The translations under genes were made by a program, and so were the position numbers. Shown one piece after another: positions 45,261 to 56,578 of a stretch of DNA of 64,000 nucleotides. The number at the start of each line of letters is the position of its first letter. Within the stretch, counting starts at the first letter, position 1. Source of the DNA: Chryseobacterium sp. BLS98 (GTDB taxonomy: Bacteria; Bacteroidota; Bacteroidia; Flavobacteriales; Weeksellaceae); the NCBI RefSeq assembly GCF_001045445.1, contig NZ_LFNF01000002.1:992001-1056000 (forward strand). The letters are read 5' to 3'. Below the pieces are notes generated by a model, which searched no databases, was not told where the DNA came from, and was given only the letters and a program-made list of their open reading frames with translations.

Positions 45261-46451
45261 TTATGCTAAAACTTCTTTTACTTTGTTGGCAGCTTCTTCC
45301 AAAGTAATTGCAGAATGTACAGGAAGACCTGATTCGTCAATTAATTGTTTAGCTTCTACCGCATTAGTTCCCTGTAATCTTACGATCAACGGAACAGGAA
45401 GACTTCCCATAGCTCTGTAAGCATCTACAACCCCTTGAGCAACTCTGTCACATCTTACGATACCTCCGAAGATATTGATCAGGATAGCTTTTACGTTAGG
45501 GTCTCTAAGGATGATTCCGAAAGCAGTCTGAACTCTTTGAGCATCAGCAGTACCACCTACGTCAAGGAAGTTAGCAGGGTTACCACCAGATAGTTTGATG
45601 ATATCCATAGTTGCCATGGCAAGACCTGCACCGTTTACCATACAAGCAACGTTACCGTCAAGTTTTACGAAGTTAAGACCGGCTTCACCAGCTTCAACGT
45701 CCATTGGATCTTCTTCTCTTGTATCTCTTAATTCAGCTAAATCTTTGTGACGGAACAATGAGTTGTCATCCAAAGTTACTTTAGCATCTACAGCGATAAT
45801 TTTGTTGTCTGAAGTTTTCAATACCGGGTTGATCTCGAAAAGAGAAGCATCAATTCCGATATAAGCATTGTAAAGAGATGTGATGAATTTTGTAAATTCT
45901 TTGAAAGCATTTCCTTCAAGACCAAGGTTGAAAGCAATTTTTCTAGCCTGGAATCCCTGAAGACCTAAAGCAGGATCAATAATTTCTTTGTGGATCAGGT
46001 GAGGCGTTACTTCTGCAACGTGCTCAATATCCATTCCCCCTTCAGTAGAATATACGATCGTATTTTTACCTTCAGCTCTATCTAAAAGAATAGAAACATA
46101 AAATTCTTTAGTTTCAGATTCTCCCGGATAATAAACGTCTTCTGCAATCAAAACAGAGTTTACTTTTTTACCTTCAGCAGAAGTTTGTGGAGTTACCAAC
46201 TGCATTCCGATGATGTTCTGAGCGTTTTCTTTAAGCTTATCCATGTTTGGAGAGAACTTTACACCACCACCTTTACCACGTCCACCTGCGTGAATCTGTG
46301 CTTTTACCACCCAAGCCTGAGCTCCGGTTTCAGCAGTCAGTTTTTCAGCAGCCGCTACAGCTTCGTCTACGTTGTTTGCAACGAAACCGCGTTGGATAGC
46401 TACTCCGTACTTTGATAAAATCTCTTTTGATTGATACTCGTGAAGATTCAT
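45261..46451 (-). CDS. sucC: Succinyl-CoA synthetase (ADP/GDP-forming) beta subunit
   Basis: 396 aa. TCA-cycle enzyme subunit: nucleotide-grasp domain (MNLHEYQSKEILSKYG, VVKAQIHAGGRGKGGGVK) and the CoA-ligase domain with GNVACMVNGAGLAMATMDI and NIFGGIVRCDRVAQGVV. The alpha subunit sucD is not adjacent, as usual in Flavobacteriia (recollection). TAAATTTG promoter element 39 nt upstream. Confidence 0.96.
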   Translation of the reverse strand: MNLHEYQSKEILSKYGVAIQRGFVANNVDEAVAAAEKLTAETGAQAWVVKAQIHAGGRGKGGGVKFSPNMDKLKENAQNIIGMQLVTPQTSAEGKKVNSVLIAEDVYYPGESETKEFYVSILLDRAEGKNTIVYSTEGGMDIEHVAEVTPHLIHKEIIDPALGLQGFQARKIAFNLGLEGNAFKEFTKFITSLYNAYIGIDASLFEINPVLKTSDNKIIAVDAKVTLDDNSLFRHKDLAELRDTREEDPMDVEAGEAGLNFVKLDGNVACMVNGAGLAMATMDIIKLSGGNPANFLDVGGTADAQRVQTAFGIILRDPNVKAILINIFGGIVRCDRVAQGVVDAYRAMGSLPVPLIVRLQGTNAVEAKQLIDESGLPVHSAITLEEAANKVKEVLA

Positions 46452-46489
46452 ATTATTTTTATTATTTTATTTTAAAATTTAAAGGTTGA

Positions 46490-46497
46490 CAAATTTA
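46490..46497 (-). promoter_or_regulatory. -7 element of sucC
   Basis: TAAATTTG on the minus strand, with CTTG near the -33 position, 39 nt before the ATG. Confidence 0.5.
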
Positions 46498-46582
46498 CTA
46501 AAAAGACACGGAAGTTCAAGTTTATTGACTTAAAAATTAAAGTGCAGTGAACTTGATTTTTAACATGTTTGCCAAATTGGCC

Positions 46583-47860
46583 CTATTCTTCGGATAATTT
46601 TTCAGACTGTGACCCGATGAACGGTATTTTCGGTGCAAGGAAATAGCCCGTTAAACTTGCAAAAAGGATCGGAACGAAATAGGTAAATCCGGTTAAGGTT
46701 CCCAGGATAATCGTGGTACTCATCGGAGTTCTCGTTACGCAGGCATTGATCGCGGCCATACAGCTTACAATGGCCAACGTTGTATCCACTATAGGAAATA
46801 GCTGATGAATAATTAGTCCTAAGGTTGTCCCCACAAAAAACAGCGGAATGATGAAACCGCCTCTCCACCCGGAGGTAACGGTTACGGCAATAGCAATGAT
46901 TTTAAAAACCAAAATAACGATCAGAAAATTCAGGGCAAAATTCCCGTTGATCAGCTGATTAATTTCATGATGTCCGAAATATCTCGTCAATGGAAAATAG
47001 TAGGCGATAATTCCCAAAATAATTCCTCCGACCAATGTTTTTATGTAAATGGGAAATGATCTGTATTCAAAAATTTTTTTGAAAAATTTTACCACAAAAA
47101 TGAAGATCCATCCGAATAAAGTTCCCACCGCTCCAAAAGCTACAGCATATAAGAAATCATATACCCCTGAATAATGATAAGCTTTCAAATCCCACATTGC
47201 GCCTATTCCTAGATGAATAATCAAAGCGAACATAACATAGCTGAAACAGCTGGCCACCAGCGCAGGAATAATTGCTTTATAATATTCTACAGCGTGTCTG
47301 TGATGCAGGATTTCAAGTGAAAAGAGACTTCCCCCAAGCGGAGCCCCGAACAAGGCTGTAAAACCTGAGGCCATCCCTGCAATACTCAAAGAACGAAGTT
47401 CCTCACCTTTCAGTCTGAAAATTTTTCCAAGCCATGTTCCCGTGGAACCTGTTACCTGAACAAGAGGAGCTTCCGGGCCAAGGCTTCCTCCGGATGCTAC
47501 ACAGAACAGCGAAGAAAGGATCATGGAAGGGTTATTTTTCGGATCCAGTTTTCCTTTGTTAAACCTGATATTATTAACAATCAGGTGAATTTCTCCCGGA
47601 TCTCCGATAAAATGAATCACAAACCCTGCCAGCAAACCGCATACCGCCATCGTAGGAACAACCATCCAACCCTGGAATTCAGCTAAAAATTCTGTAAAAT
47701 ATTCTAAAATGATCCAGTAACCTCCAGCAATGATTCCTCCGACGAGTCCTGTAAATGCCCACATGAAAAAAGTACGGCTGAATACAAACGGATTGAATCT
47801 GATAGGTTGATCCAAAAGATTAAATGTCCGTATTAACCGTCTTCTTCTATTGATTTTCAT
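46583..47860 (-). CDS. ClC-family chloride channel/transporter
   Basis: 425 aa with about ten hydrophobic helices. ClC motifs: GGSLGPEAPLVQVTGSTG, corresponding to the GREGP region, SGFTALFGAPLGGSLFSLE (GxFxP-like) and GWRGGFIIPLF. The gating-Glu position of GREGP appears as Leu, with a Glu two residues later, so channel versus exchanger is uncertain. Last gene of a six-gene minus operon, 6 nt after the esterase. Confidence 0.88.
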   Translation of the reverse strand: MKINRRRRLIRTFNLLDQPIRFNPFVFSRTFFMWAFTGLVGGIIAGGYWIILEYFTEFLAEFQGWMVVPTMAVCGLLAGFVIHFIGDPGEIHLIVNNIRFNKGKLDPKNNPSMILSSLFCVASGGSLGPEAPLVQVTGSTGTWLGKIFRLKGEELRSLSIAGMASGFTALFGAPLGGSLFSLEILHHRHAVEYYKAIIPALVASCFSYVMFALIIHLGIGAMWDLKAYHYSGVYDFLYAVAFGAVGTLFGWIFIFVVKFFKKIFEYRSFPIYIKTLVGGIILGIIAYYFPLTRYFGHHEINQLINGNFALNFLIVILVFKIIAIAVTVTSGWRGGFIIPLFFVGTTLGLIIHQLFPIVDTTLAIVSCMAAINACVTRTPMSTTIILGTLTGFTYFVPILFASLTGYFLAPKIPFIGSQSEKLSEE

Positions 47861-47866
47861 TATTTA

Positions 47867-48796
47867 TTATTTTAATCCTGTTTTTTCTGTGAGCAAAAAT
47901 TTCAATGGCTGAAATAGCCTTTTACTCCAGGCTTTTTCACTGTGATCTTCCCCAGGAAAATAAAAGGTTTTCCATTGTTTTTCAGAATATCCTGCCTTTC
48001 TAATAATATTATCTGCCTTTTTTTGTATCTCCGGATACATGGCATCAAGTGTCTGATCTCCCGTATCAAAATACAATTTGTGATCCCGGCTGCTTGGAAT
48101 GTGGGCTTCAAAATATTCTAACATAGCTTCCGGAAAAGGATTATTTTTCAAAGTAAAAGTTCCCGGCCAATGGGTGGAAATACATGCTGCGCCACCGAAA
48201 ATGTCAGGGTATTCACATATGGCATAAAGTGAGACCAATCCCCCCATACTACTGCCTGCAATAAAAGTATGCTCTCTGTCTCTGTGCACAGAATATTTTT
48301 TGTCAATATAAGGTTTCAGTTCTTTGACAATAAATTTCAAATAATTATCAGAATTAGGATTGAAGTTGCCTTCTGCTGCCCCAGCAGTTATTAACTGGCT
48401 CTTTATAGTATCTTTTTGTGGCTGAGTTAAGCCTTCAAAAGGCTTTTGCGGGAAATAATCTGTATGTCTTAATTGCTGATTATTCCAGATTCCTACAACA
48501 ATAATATTCTGTACAGTCTTTTCTTTAATGAGCTTAGCCATAACATCATCAACATTCCATGCCTGATGATTCCAGGTCATTTCCGGGTCATACAGCATCT
48601 GCCCGTCTTGCATATACAGTACGGAATATTTTTTATTTTTTGAATATCCCTCCGGCAGCCATACATCTACATTTCTGGGTAATACAAATTGAGAGGCGAA
48701 ATTAATCCTTTCAATATTTCCGTTACTTACTTTTGGCAGCTGGCCAAATGATATAAAAGGAGTAAGGGCCAACAAAAAGATAAGCCTTAAGATCAT
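47867..48796 (-). CDS. Exported esterase-D-like alpha/beta hydrolase
   Basis: 309 aa. Signal peptide (LIFLLALTPFISFG) and the esterase D/putative esterase fold: VDVWLPEGYSKNKKYSVLYM, nucleophile elbow AGSSMGGLVS, Asp in DTGDQTLD and His in GEDHSEKAW. Substrate unknown (acyl-sugar or siderophore ester possible). In the HMG-CoA reductase operon, 7 nt after the DUF423 gene. Confidence 0.88.
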   Translation of the reverse strand: MILRLIFLLALTPFISFGQLPKVSNGNIERINFASQFVLPRNVDVWLPEGYSKNKKYSVLYMQDGQMLYDPEMTWNHQAWNVDDVMAKLIKEKTVQNIIVVGIWNNQQLRHTDYFPQKPFEGLTQPQKDTIKSQLITAGAAEGNFNPNSDNYLKFIVKELKPYIDKKYSVHRDREHTFIAGSSMGGLVSLYAICEYPDIFGGAACISTHWPGTFTLKNNPFPEAMLEYFEAHIPSSRDHKLYFDTGDQTLDAMYPEIQKKADNIIRKAGYSEKQWKTFYFPGEDHSEKAWSKRLFQPLKFLLTEKTGLK

Positions 48797-48803
48797 AAAA
48801 AAA

Positions 48804-49184
48804 TTATTTTTTTAGAAAATAAAAGATCAGCATTCCCCAGCTCAGGATCATAAAAAGACCTCCAAGCGGAGTGATCGGACCCAGGAATTTTAGATTGACT
48901 CCTAAATAATCCTGCAGGCTTAAGAAATAAATACTTACTGAAAATAAAAAGGTCCCTGTGATCATTAAAATTGACATCCATTTTTCAGATGACGTTTCAA
49001 ATTTTAAGACATATCCGATGATCAGCAAAAAGAATGCTGCATACATCTGATATCTTACTCCTGTTTCAAAACTTTCCAGTCTTTCCACAGCTAATATTTT
49101 CTTTAAAGCATGTGCTCCGAATGCTCCTAAAATCACGGATAACATTCCGTAAACGGCACCAAAAACTAAAGTAACTGTTTTCAT
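48804..49184 (-). CDS. DUF423 family membrane protein
   Basis: 126 aa, four membrane helices. DUF423 signature GAFGAHALKK near residues 21-30, FETGVRYQMYAAFFL and a C-terminal GPITPLGGLFMILSW. Widespread, unknown function. Starts 1 nt after the preceding stop codon. Confidence 0.9.
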   Translation of the reverse strand: MKTVTLVFGAVYGMLSVILGAFGAHALKKILAVERLESFETGVRYQMYAAFFLLIIGYVLKFETSSEKWMSILMITGTFLFSVSIYFLSLQDYLGVNLKFLGPITPLGGLFMILSWGMLIFYFLKK

Positions 49185-49185
49185 T

Positions 49186-50256
49186 TTATAACTCTTCTAA
49201 TTCTAGATTTAAATGTTTTTTTGTTTTGTAATCCTGCCAGGTTCCGATAATTTTATTTCCTTTCAGATCGGCTTCCACTAAAGCTCTTGGTATCCATTGC
49301 TTCAGTTCTTCATTATGATAATCATCTTCTGTGATAGAAAAATGATTATGAACAAATTCTCCTCTCCAATTGATTGGTTGCTTATTCTTGTCATACCAAT
49401 AGGTAGCAGAAAAGGAATCGTCCTCATTGATTTCGTTAAACAAAACTGTTATGGGATATTTTCCATCAATTTTTCCTTTGAATAACTTATTGGCAGGACT
49501 TGTTCCGTCAACTTTTTCAGAACCGGAAATAAGGTTTCTCGCATAAGGACTCCAGTATTTTTCCAGTTCCTTATAGGTAAATTCAAGTTCGTGACTTCCA
49601 AGATCATCCAGCGCCCGCATTGCATGGTTGGAACATCTGCCTGCCACAAAAGTAATTTTATCCTTTCCGAAAAAATATTTGATCCCATTCAGGGTGTAAT
49701 CCATGAAACAATCCTCATACATACCAATCTGCTCCTGAACTTCTTCTGAAGGATTTTTTTCAGATTTCAATTCGGCAAGAAAGTCATCAACCCTTTTTTT
49801 GATTCTTTTTTGAATTAAACCATTCACTGTTTTGACACTACTTACCTGAAACAGATCTTCAGCATTGATGTAATTTCCTGTCCTCAGATCAAAATTCATC
49901 CATTCCGAAAAACCTTCAGGATAAGCTCCGGAAGCTTCACCCTCTATATTGATGCTCAAAATATTCTGAGGTGTTTCCAATTTTTTCCAGCTGTAAAAAT
50001 AAACGTAATTGGTATAGGAATTTGTGGCAGTAGAAGCTTTTTTAAAAGGATTCCCGCCAGAATCCGGAATGTATTCAAGTTCACTCACCTGCAAAAAGGT
50101 ATTGATCTTATTTTCCACAAGAGAATTTTTTGCATAGGAAACCAACGGAAAAACAGTATTTTCTGATTTTGGCTGCAGATCACTGATCTTTACATTTTTC
50201 TGTTGTGAAAAACTTAAGCATGAAAGCAATAAGAAAAATACTGTACTCCTTTTCAT
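49186..50256 (-). CDS. DUF3298-like exported protein
   Basis: 356 aa. Signal peptide MKRSTVFFLLLSCLSFSQ, a DUF4163/DUF3298-like body (SINIEGEASGAYPEGFSEWM, NYINAEDLFQ, HELEFTYKELEKYW) as in RsiV-like periplasmic proteins, and a C-terminal extension with IDGKYPITVLFN and IIGTWQDYKTKKHL. Function unknown. Its start overlaps the stop of the 56-aa gene (ATGA). Confidence 0.78.
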   Translation of the reverse strand: MKRSTVFFLLLSCLSFSQQKNVKISDLQPKSENTVFPLVSYAKNSLVENKINTFLQVSELEYIPDSGGNPFKKASTATNSYTNYVYFYSWKKLETPQNILSINIEGEASGAYPEGFSEWMNFDLRTGNYINAEDLFQVSSVKTVNGLIQKRIKKRVDDFLAELKSEKNPSEEVQEQIGMYEDCFMDYTLNGIKYFFGKDKITFVAGRCSNHAMRALDDLGSHELEFTYKELEKYWSPYARNLISGSEKVDGTSPANKLFKGKIDGKYPITVLFNEINEDDSFSATYWYDKNKQPINWRGEFVHNHFSITEDDYHNEELKQWIPRALVEADLKGNKIIGTWQDYKTKKHLNLELEEL

Positions 50257-50423
50257 GATCTGGAATGGATGTAGATTAATATCATTTTCGCCACCAGGGT
50301 TGATATTCCCAATATAATAAAGACATTGGAAAGCTTTTTGGAATTCCTGAAGCCCGGTGATGTTGTCTTCTTTAAAAAGATTCCGAACAGGATGAATATT
50401 ATGGGCAGGATAATCTGCAGCAT
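50253..50423 (-). CDS. 56-aa membrane protein, translationally coupled
   Basis: MLQIILPIIFILFGIFLKK, a polar loop (residues 18-33), then a second hydrophobic segment (34-52) ending HSRS. Two-helix hairpin. The stop of HMG-CoA reductase and this ATG share a base (TAATG at 50425-50421), and its TGA overlaps the next ATG (50256). Such tight coupling at both ends in a single operon argues for a real gene. No family recognised. Confidence 0.75.
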   Translation of the reverse strand: MLQIILPIIFILFGIFLKKTTSPGFRNSKKLSNVFIILGISTLVAKMILIYIHSRS

Positions 50424-51751
50424 TACTGGGCTCTTAATCTGTTAAATTCATTGATCACTTCGTGATGGCTTACCGTTTTATCCTTAAAATAAGTCACAAA
50501 ATGCTGCTTTTCTTCTTCCGTAGCGCCCATTTGGTTCAAAATATTCAGTAAGTGCATTTTCATATGGCCTTTCTGAATACCGGTAGTTACCAAAGAACGG
50601 AGAGCTCCAAAATTCTGGGCCAGTCCGGAAACCGCCAGAATACTCATCAGTTCCTGTGCAGAAGGTTTTCCAAGCAGTGCCAGTGAGAATTTCACCAATG
50701 GATGCAGGTTGGTAAGTCCTCCTACTACTCCTACAGAAATCGGAAGATCGATCCAGAATCTGAAAATCCCGTTATCCGTTGTACAGTGTGTCAGGGATCT
50801 GTACTGTCCGTCTCTTGCGGCATAGGCATGCGCGCATGCTTCTGTTGCCCTGAAATCATTTCCTGTAGCAATCACCACAGCATCTACCCCATTCATCACT
50901 CCTTTATTGTGAGTTGTAGCACGGAAAGGTTCAATTTCTGCAATGGTAACTGCCTGTTTGAATTTGGCGGCAAATTCTTCATTGGAAATTCCGCTGTCAT
51001 CTTTCAGGTCTTCAATTTTACAGGAAACCTCAGCTCTTACAATACAGTCAGGCGTAAAATTGGAAAGGATATTCATCACGATTTGAAGCGTATTCTTTTC
51101 CTCCTGGGTGAAATCTTCACTCGTTGCAATTTCCTGCTTCATTGTTTTTCCGAACTGTTCAAGACATGAATTGATAAAATTCGCACCCATGGAATCTACC
51201 GTATCAAAGCTTGCTTTAAGCTGGTAATAATTGGGCATTTCAGATGTTTTGTCTACTAATTTGATGTCTAAAATTCCACCGCCTCTTTTTCTCATGTTGG
51301 CGGTAATATCTTCTGTAGCCTCAAATAATTTTTTCTTCAATTTAAAATTAAAGAAATGCAGAAGCTTATGAGGTTCTACATTGAATATAAAGTGGGTATG
51401 CCCTAATTTTTCATTGTTGATGATGGTCGTTTTGAAACCTCCTTTATCGATCCAGAATTTAGCAGCCTTTGAAGCTGCAGCAACTACTGAACTTTCCTCA
51501 ACAGCCATAGGAAGGGCAAATAATTTCCCGTCAATTAAGAAATTCGGAGCAATTCCGTAAGGCATATAGAAATTGGAAATCGTATTTTCAGAAAACTCTT
51601 CATGAAGTTTCTGAAGCTCAGCATTCTCGTTCCAGTATTGTTTTAATATATTTTGATATTCTTCGTTTCCTTCAAGATACTCGTTGACAAGCCAATCGAT
51701 TTTTCCCTGTTTTGTAAGTTTAGAGAAACCCTCTACCGGTTTATGATTCAT
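50423..51751 (-). CDS. Hydroxymethylglutaryl-CoA reductase (class II)
   Basis: 442 aa. Reduces HMG-CoA to mevalonate in isoprenoid synthesis. Class II features: ENTISNFYMPYGIAPNFL (counterpart of the ENVIG catalytic Glu), AVEESSVVAAAS, NKGVMNGVDAVVIATGND with the catalytic Lys and Asp, and GHMKMHL with the catalytic His. First gene of the six-gene minus operon. A biosynthetic role fits the mevalonate route of Flavobacteriia (family knowledge). Confidence 0.93.
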   Translation of the reverse strand: MNHKPVEGFSKLTKQGKIDWLVNEYLEGNEEYQNILKQYWNENAELQKLHEEFSENTISNFYMPYGIAPNFLIDGKLFALPMAVEESSVVAAASKAAKFWIDKGGFKTTIINNEKLGHTHFIFNVEPHKLLHFFNFKLKKKLFEATEDITANMRKRGGGILDIKLVDKTSEMPNYYQLKASFDTVDSMGANFINSCLEQFGKTMKQEIATSEDFTQEEKNTLQIVMNILSNFTPDCIVRAEVSCKIEDLKDDSGISNEEFAAKFKQAVTIAEIEPFRATTHNKGVMNGVDAVVIATGNDFRATEACAHAYAARDGQYRSLTHCTTDNGIFRFWIDLPISVGVVGGLTNLHPLVKFSLALLGKPSAQELMSILAVSGLAQNFGALRSLVTTGIQKGHMKMHLLNILNQMGATEEEKQHFVTYFKDKTVSHHEVINEFNRLRAQ

Positions 51752-51894
51752 AGTATAAATTTAATATGTGTAAAGATAGTAATTTTTGTAAGTCTCCGTT
51801 GTGGATAACTTCTACAGAAAAAAATTGATATTTATCAATTTTGGAACTACTTTTGGATAATATTTTGATACAAATTATAACATTCCACTAAAAT

Positions 51895-53154
51895 ATGAAT
51901 TTTGAACGCCTGAAAGAAAAGCTTGAAATCCTTGCTGATGCAGCGAAATATGATGTTTCCTGCTCATCCAGCGGGGGAACAAGAAAAAATAGAAAAGGCG
52001 CTTTAGGAGACAGTTCCGTAAGCGGAATCTGCCATACTTACACGGAAGACGGACGATGTGTTTCCCTTCTCAAAATTTTATTGACCAATCACTGTATTTA
52101 TGATTGCGCTTATTGTGTATCCAGAAGTTCCAATGATATTAAAAGAGCCGGGTTTACAGTGGAGGAAGTTGTGGATCTTACCATCAACTTTTACCGCAGG
52201 AATTATATTGAAGGTTTGTTTTTAAGCTCCGGGATTTTTAAGAATGCGGATACCACGATGGAGCGCCTTGTAAGAGTTGCGAAAAAACTTCGTTTAGAGG
52301 AAAATTTTAACGGCTATATTCATTTGAAATCTATTCCGGGAGCAAGCGATGAACTGATGCAGGAAGCCGCTTTGTATGCAGACAGGCTGTCAATCAACCT
52401 GGAAATTCCTACAGAAAGCGGGCTGAAATTACTGGCACCTGAAAAAAACCGACAGGATATGCTCAGCCCTATGAAATATATCCAGAATGGGATTGCCCAA
52501 TACAAGGATGAAAAGAAAATTTTCAGGAAAGTACCCAAGTTTGCCCCTGCAGGACAGTCTACCCAAATGATTGTGGGTGCCACCAATGAAAATGACTTAC
52601 AGATCATCAAAGTGGCGGATCATTTTTATAAAAATTTCAGTCTGAAAAGAGTGTATTATTCCGGTTATGTTCCGGTACTGGAAGATAAAAGATTGCCTTC
52701 CCTGACAACGGCAGTTCCTATGCTTCGTGAAAACAGGCTCTACCAGTCTGACTGGCTGATGAGGTTCTATGGATTTAAGGCTGAAGAAATTTTAGACCCG
52801 GAAATGCCTTACCTGGATCTTGAGGTTGATCCGAAACTGAGCTGGGCATTGAGGCATTTGCATCAGTTCCCTATTAATCTTCAGACTGCGGATTACCAGA
52901 TGATTTTAAGAATTCCGGGAATTGGAGTAAAGACAGCACAGAAAATTATTCAGGCACGCCGTTTTCAGATTTTAAATATGGACCATCTGAAAAAGCTTGG
53001 AGCTGCGGTCAACCGGGCAAAATACTTTATTGATTTTAATGCAGGAAATGCTTACCTGAGGTATTTGACAGATAAAAACTTCAGAAATTTGCTTGTAGGC
53101 GGAAGTTCTTCTAAATTTCATAACCAGTTTTCACAGCAATTGAGCTTGTTTTAG
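51895..53154 (+). CDS. Radical SAM protein, putative DNA modification/repair (TIGR03916-like)
   Basis: 419 aa. Radical SAM cluster CX3CX2C at C67, C71 and C74 (TNHCIYDCAYCVS) with flanking GLFLSSGI. A C-terminal helix-hairpin-helix (ILRIPGIGVKTAQKIIQARR) is typical of DNA-binding proteins. The family is paired with the DUF4130/TIGR03915 gene that follows at 53264 (109 nt gap). Function is experimentally undefined as far as known to me; a DNA role is inferred from the HhH. Confidence 0.88.
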   Translation: MNFERLKEKLEILADAAKYDVSCSSSGGTRKNRKGALGDSSVSGICHTYTEDGRCVSLLKILLTNHCIYDCAYCVSRSSNDIKRAGFTVEEVVDLTINFYRRNYIEGLFLSSGIFKNADTTMERLVRVAKKLRLEENFNGYIHLKSIPGASDELMQEAALYADRLSINLEIPTESGLKLLAPEKNRQDMLSPMKYIQNGIAQYKDEKKIFRKVPKFAPAGQSTQMIVGATNENDLQIIKVADHFYKNFSLKRVYYSGYVPVLEDKRLPSLTTAVPMLRENRLYQSDWLMRFYGFKAEEILDPEMPYLDLEVDPKLSWALRHLHQFPINLQTADYQMILRIPGIGVKTAQKIIQARRFQILNMDHLKKLGAAVNRAKYFIDFNAGNAYLRYLTDKNFRNLLVGGSSSKFHNQFSQQLSLF

Positions 53155-53205
53155 ATTAATTTAAAGATTCAGAGATTGAGAAATTAAGAGATTTAGAAAT
53201 AAGAA
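53155..53205. repeat. Word-repeat tract after the radical SAM gene
   Basis: Short repeated words AGATTCAGAGATTGAGAAATTAAGAG and GATTTAG follow the stop codon. No ORF. Confidence 0.5.
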
Positions 53206-53263
53206 CCGGAAGTCGTCCACTTAACTGTTATTTATCATTAAATCATCATATCAACACATTACT

Positions 53264-54022
53264 ATGATTACCCTTCTCTACGATGGAAGTTTTGACGGCC
53301 TTTTAACTGCAGTATTTGAAGTTTTCGAATACCGCTATAAAGATGTGGAAATTATAAATAAAGGGAGGTTTCACCAGGAAAATATTTTTGCGGAAATTCA
53401 TGAAGTGATTACGCAAAATGATAAAGCCGAGCGTGTTTTAAACAAACTGGAAAAAAATATTGAAAAATCAGGAATTCATGAGTTATTGAAGGTTTATTTA
53501 TCTGAAGATCCTGAACTGGAACAGCTTATTTTATCTGCCATAAGACAGTCTGTACAACATCCTGACAAAAATATTATGCAGAATTATGCAGACACTGATA
53601 TTTTAAAAATTTCCAAAATCTGCAAATCCGTAAGCCGGGAAAGACACCGGATGACTGCTTTTGTAAGGTTTGAAAAAATGCAGGATGGTGTTTTCTTTGC
53701 AAAAATAGATCCTGATTTTGATGTTCTTCCCCTGATCCGGAAACATTTTAAAGACCGCTACCAGGACCAGAAGTGGATGATTTATGACTTAAGGAGAAAT
53801 TATGGGATTTTATATGATCTGGAAAACTGTGAGTTTTTTTATCCTGAAGAAAAACTGGATCTTCATAGGTATCAGCAGAAGTTTCACGATGAGGAACAGA
53901 ATTATCAGACGCTGTGGCAAAGGTATTTTACGAAGACCAATATTGTGGAAAGGAAGAATTTGAAACTTCATGTTCAGCACGTTCCAAAGAGATATTGGAA
54001 GTATCTGACGGAGAAATGGTAA
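53264..54022 (+). CDS. DUF4130 / TIGR03915 probable DNA metabolism protein
   Basis: 252 aa. LLYDGSFDGLLTAVFEVFE at the N-terminus is the family hallmark, with ISKICKSVSRERHRMTAF, RHFKDRYQDQKWMIYD-like and GILYD motifs in the middle and WQRYFTKTNI-VERKN near the C-terminus. Partner of the radical SAM protein at 51895, related in fold to the uracil-DNA glycosylase group by family description (recollection). No catalytic residue assigned by me. Confidence 0.85.
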   Translation: MITLLYDGSFDGLLTAVFEVFEYRYKDVEIINKGRFHQENIFAEIHEVITQNDKAERVLNKLEKNIEKSGIHELLKVYLSEDPELEQLILSAIRQSVQHPDKNIMQNYADTDILKISKICKSVSRERHRMTAFVRFEKMQDGVFFAKIDPDFDVLPLIRKHFKDRYQDQKWMIYDLRRNYGILYDLENCEFFYPEEKLDLHRYQQKFHDEEQNYQTLWQRYFTKTNIVERKNLKLHVQHVPKRYWKYLTEKW

Positions 54023-54469
54023 TTTGAGGTGAGTGCTTTTTCTCACAGATAAGCGGAGAACTCAGATGGTATTTTGGTTAAACAATCGTTTAATAAAATT
54101 CCTCCCAGAGTGGAATATACATTAACTAAAAAACTGTCTGAGGTTCTTTGACAGCTAAATGAGTGGGGAAACTTTTAATTCCAGCAGATAAGAAAGCTTA
54201 ATATTTTACTGGTACTGATTTGCAGAAATATTTTTCCTCTCATCGATAAGCATCCGGGCCTGCTTATTCATCTTCTTCGACTCCTTTTGATAAAAATATT
54301 TCACTATAATACCTGCTTAATGCAAATTTTTATGAGACAAAAATAACAGGGTATTTTTGAAACTTTCAAATTTCAGAAGCTTTTAATTATTTATATTCAA
54401 AACTCTTATCAACTTACTGCCATTATCTGAACTTGTTTTTGTAAATTTGTGTTCGAAATTTTTTACTAG
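54023..54469. other. 447-nt spacer before pfkA
   Basis: No supported gene. A plus-strand TAAATTTG at 54442-54449 lies 21 nt before the pfkA ATG and is its likely -7 element. On the minus strand around 54220-54280 a 21-codon ORF (MNKQARMLIDERKN...) follows AAAAGGAG, a good Shine-Dalgarno for this genome, but is very short. Possible remnant. Confidence 0.4.
54442..54449 (+). promoter_or_regulatory. -7 element of pfkA-gap
   Basis: TAAATTTG matches TAnnTTTG; no TTTG is seen at -33. Confidence 0.5.
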
Positions 54470-56490
<2,021 letters not shown>

Positions 56491-56526
56491 TGAGTAATGA
56501 GTAATAAGCGATAAGCAATGAGTAAT
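56491..56526. repeat. Word-repeat tract after gap
   Basis: TGAGTAATGAGTAATAAGCG followed by variations of GAGTAATAA between the stop codon and the terminator. Confidence 0.5.
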
Positions 56527-56528
56527 AA

Positions 56529-56556
56529 AAACCTTCCCGATGGGAAGGTTTTTTTG
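56529..56556 (+). terminator. Terminator of pfkA-gap
   Basis: AACCTTCCC/GGGAAGGTT stem with a GAT loop and a T-run. Confidence 0.9.
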
Positions 56557-56578
56557 TTTAATATCTTTAATTTTGAAC

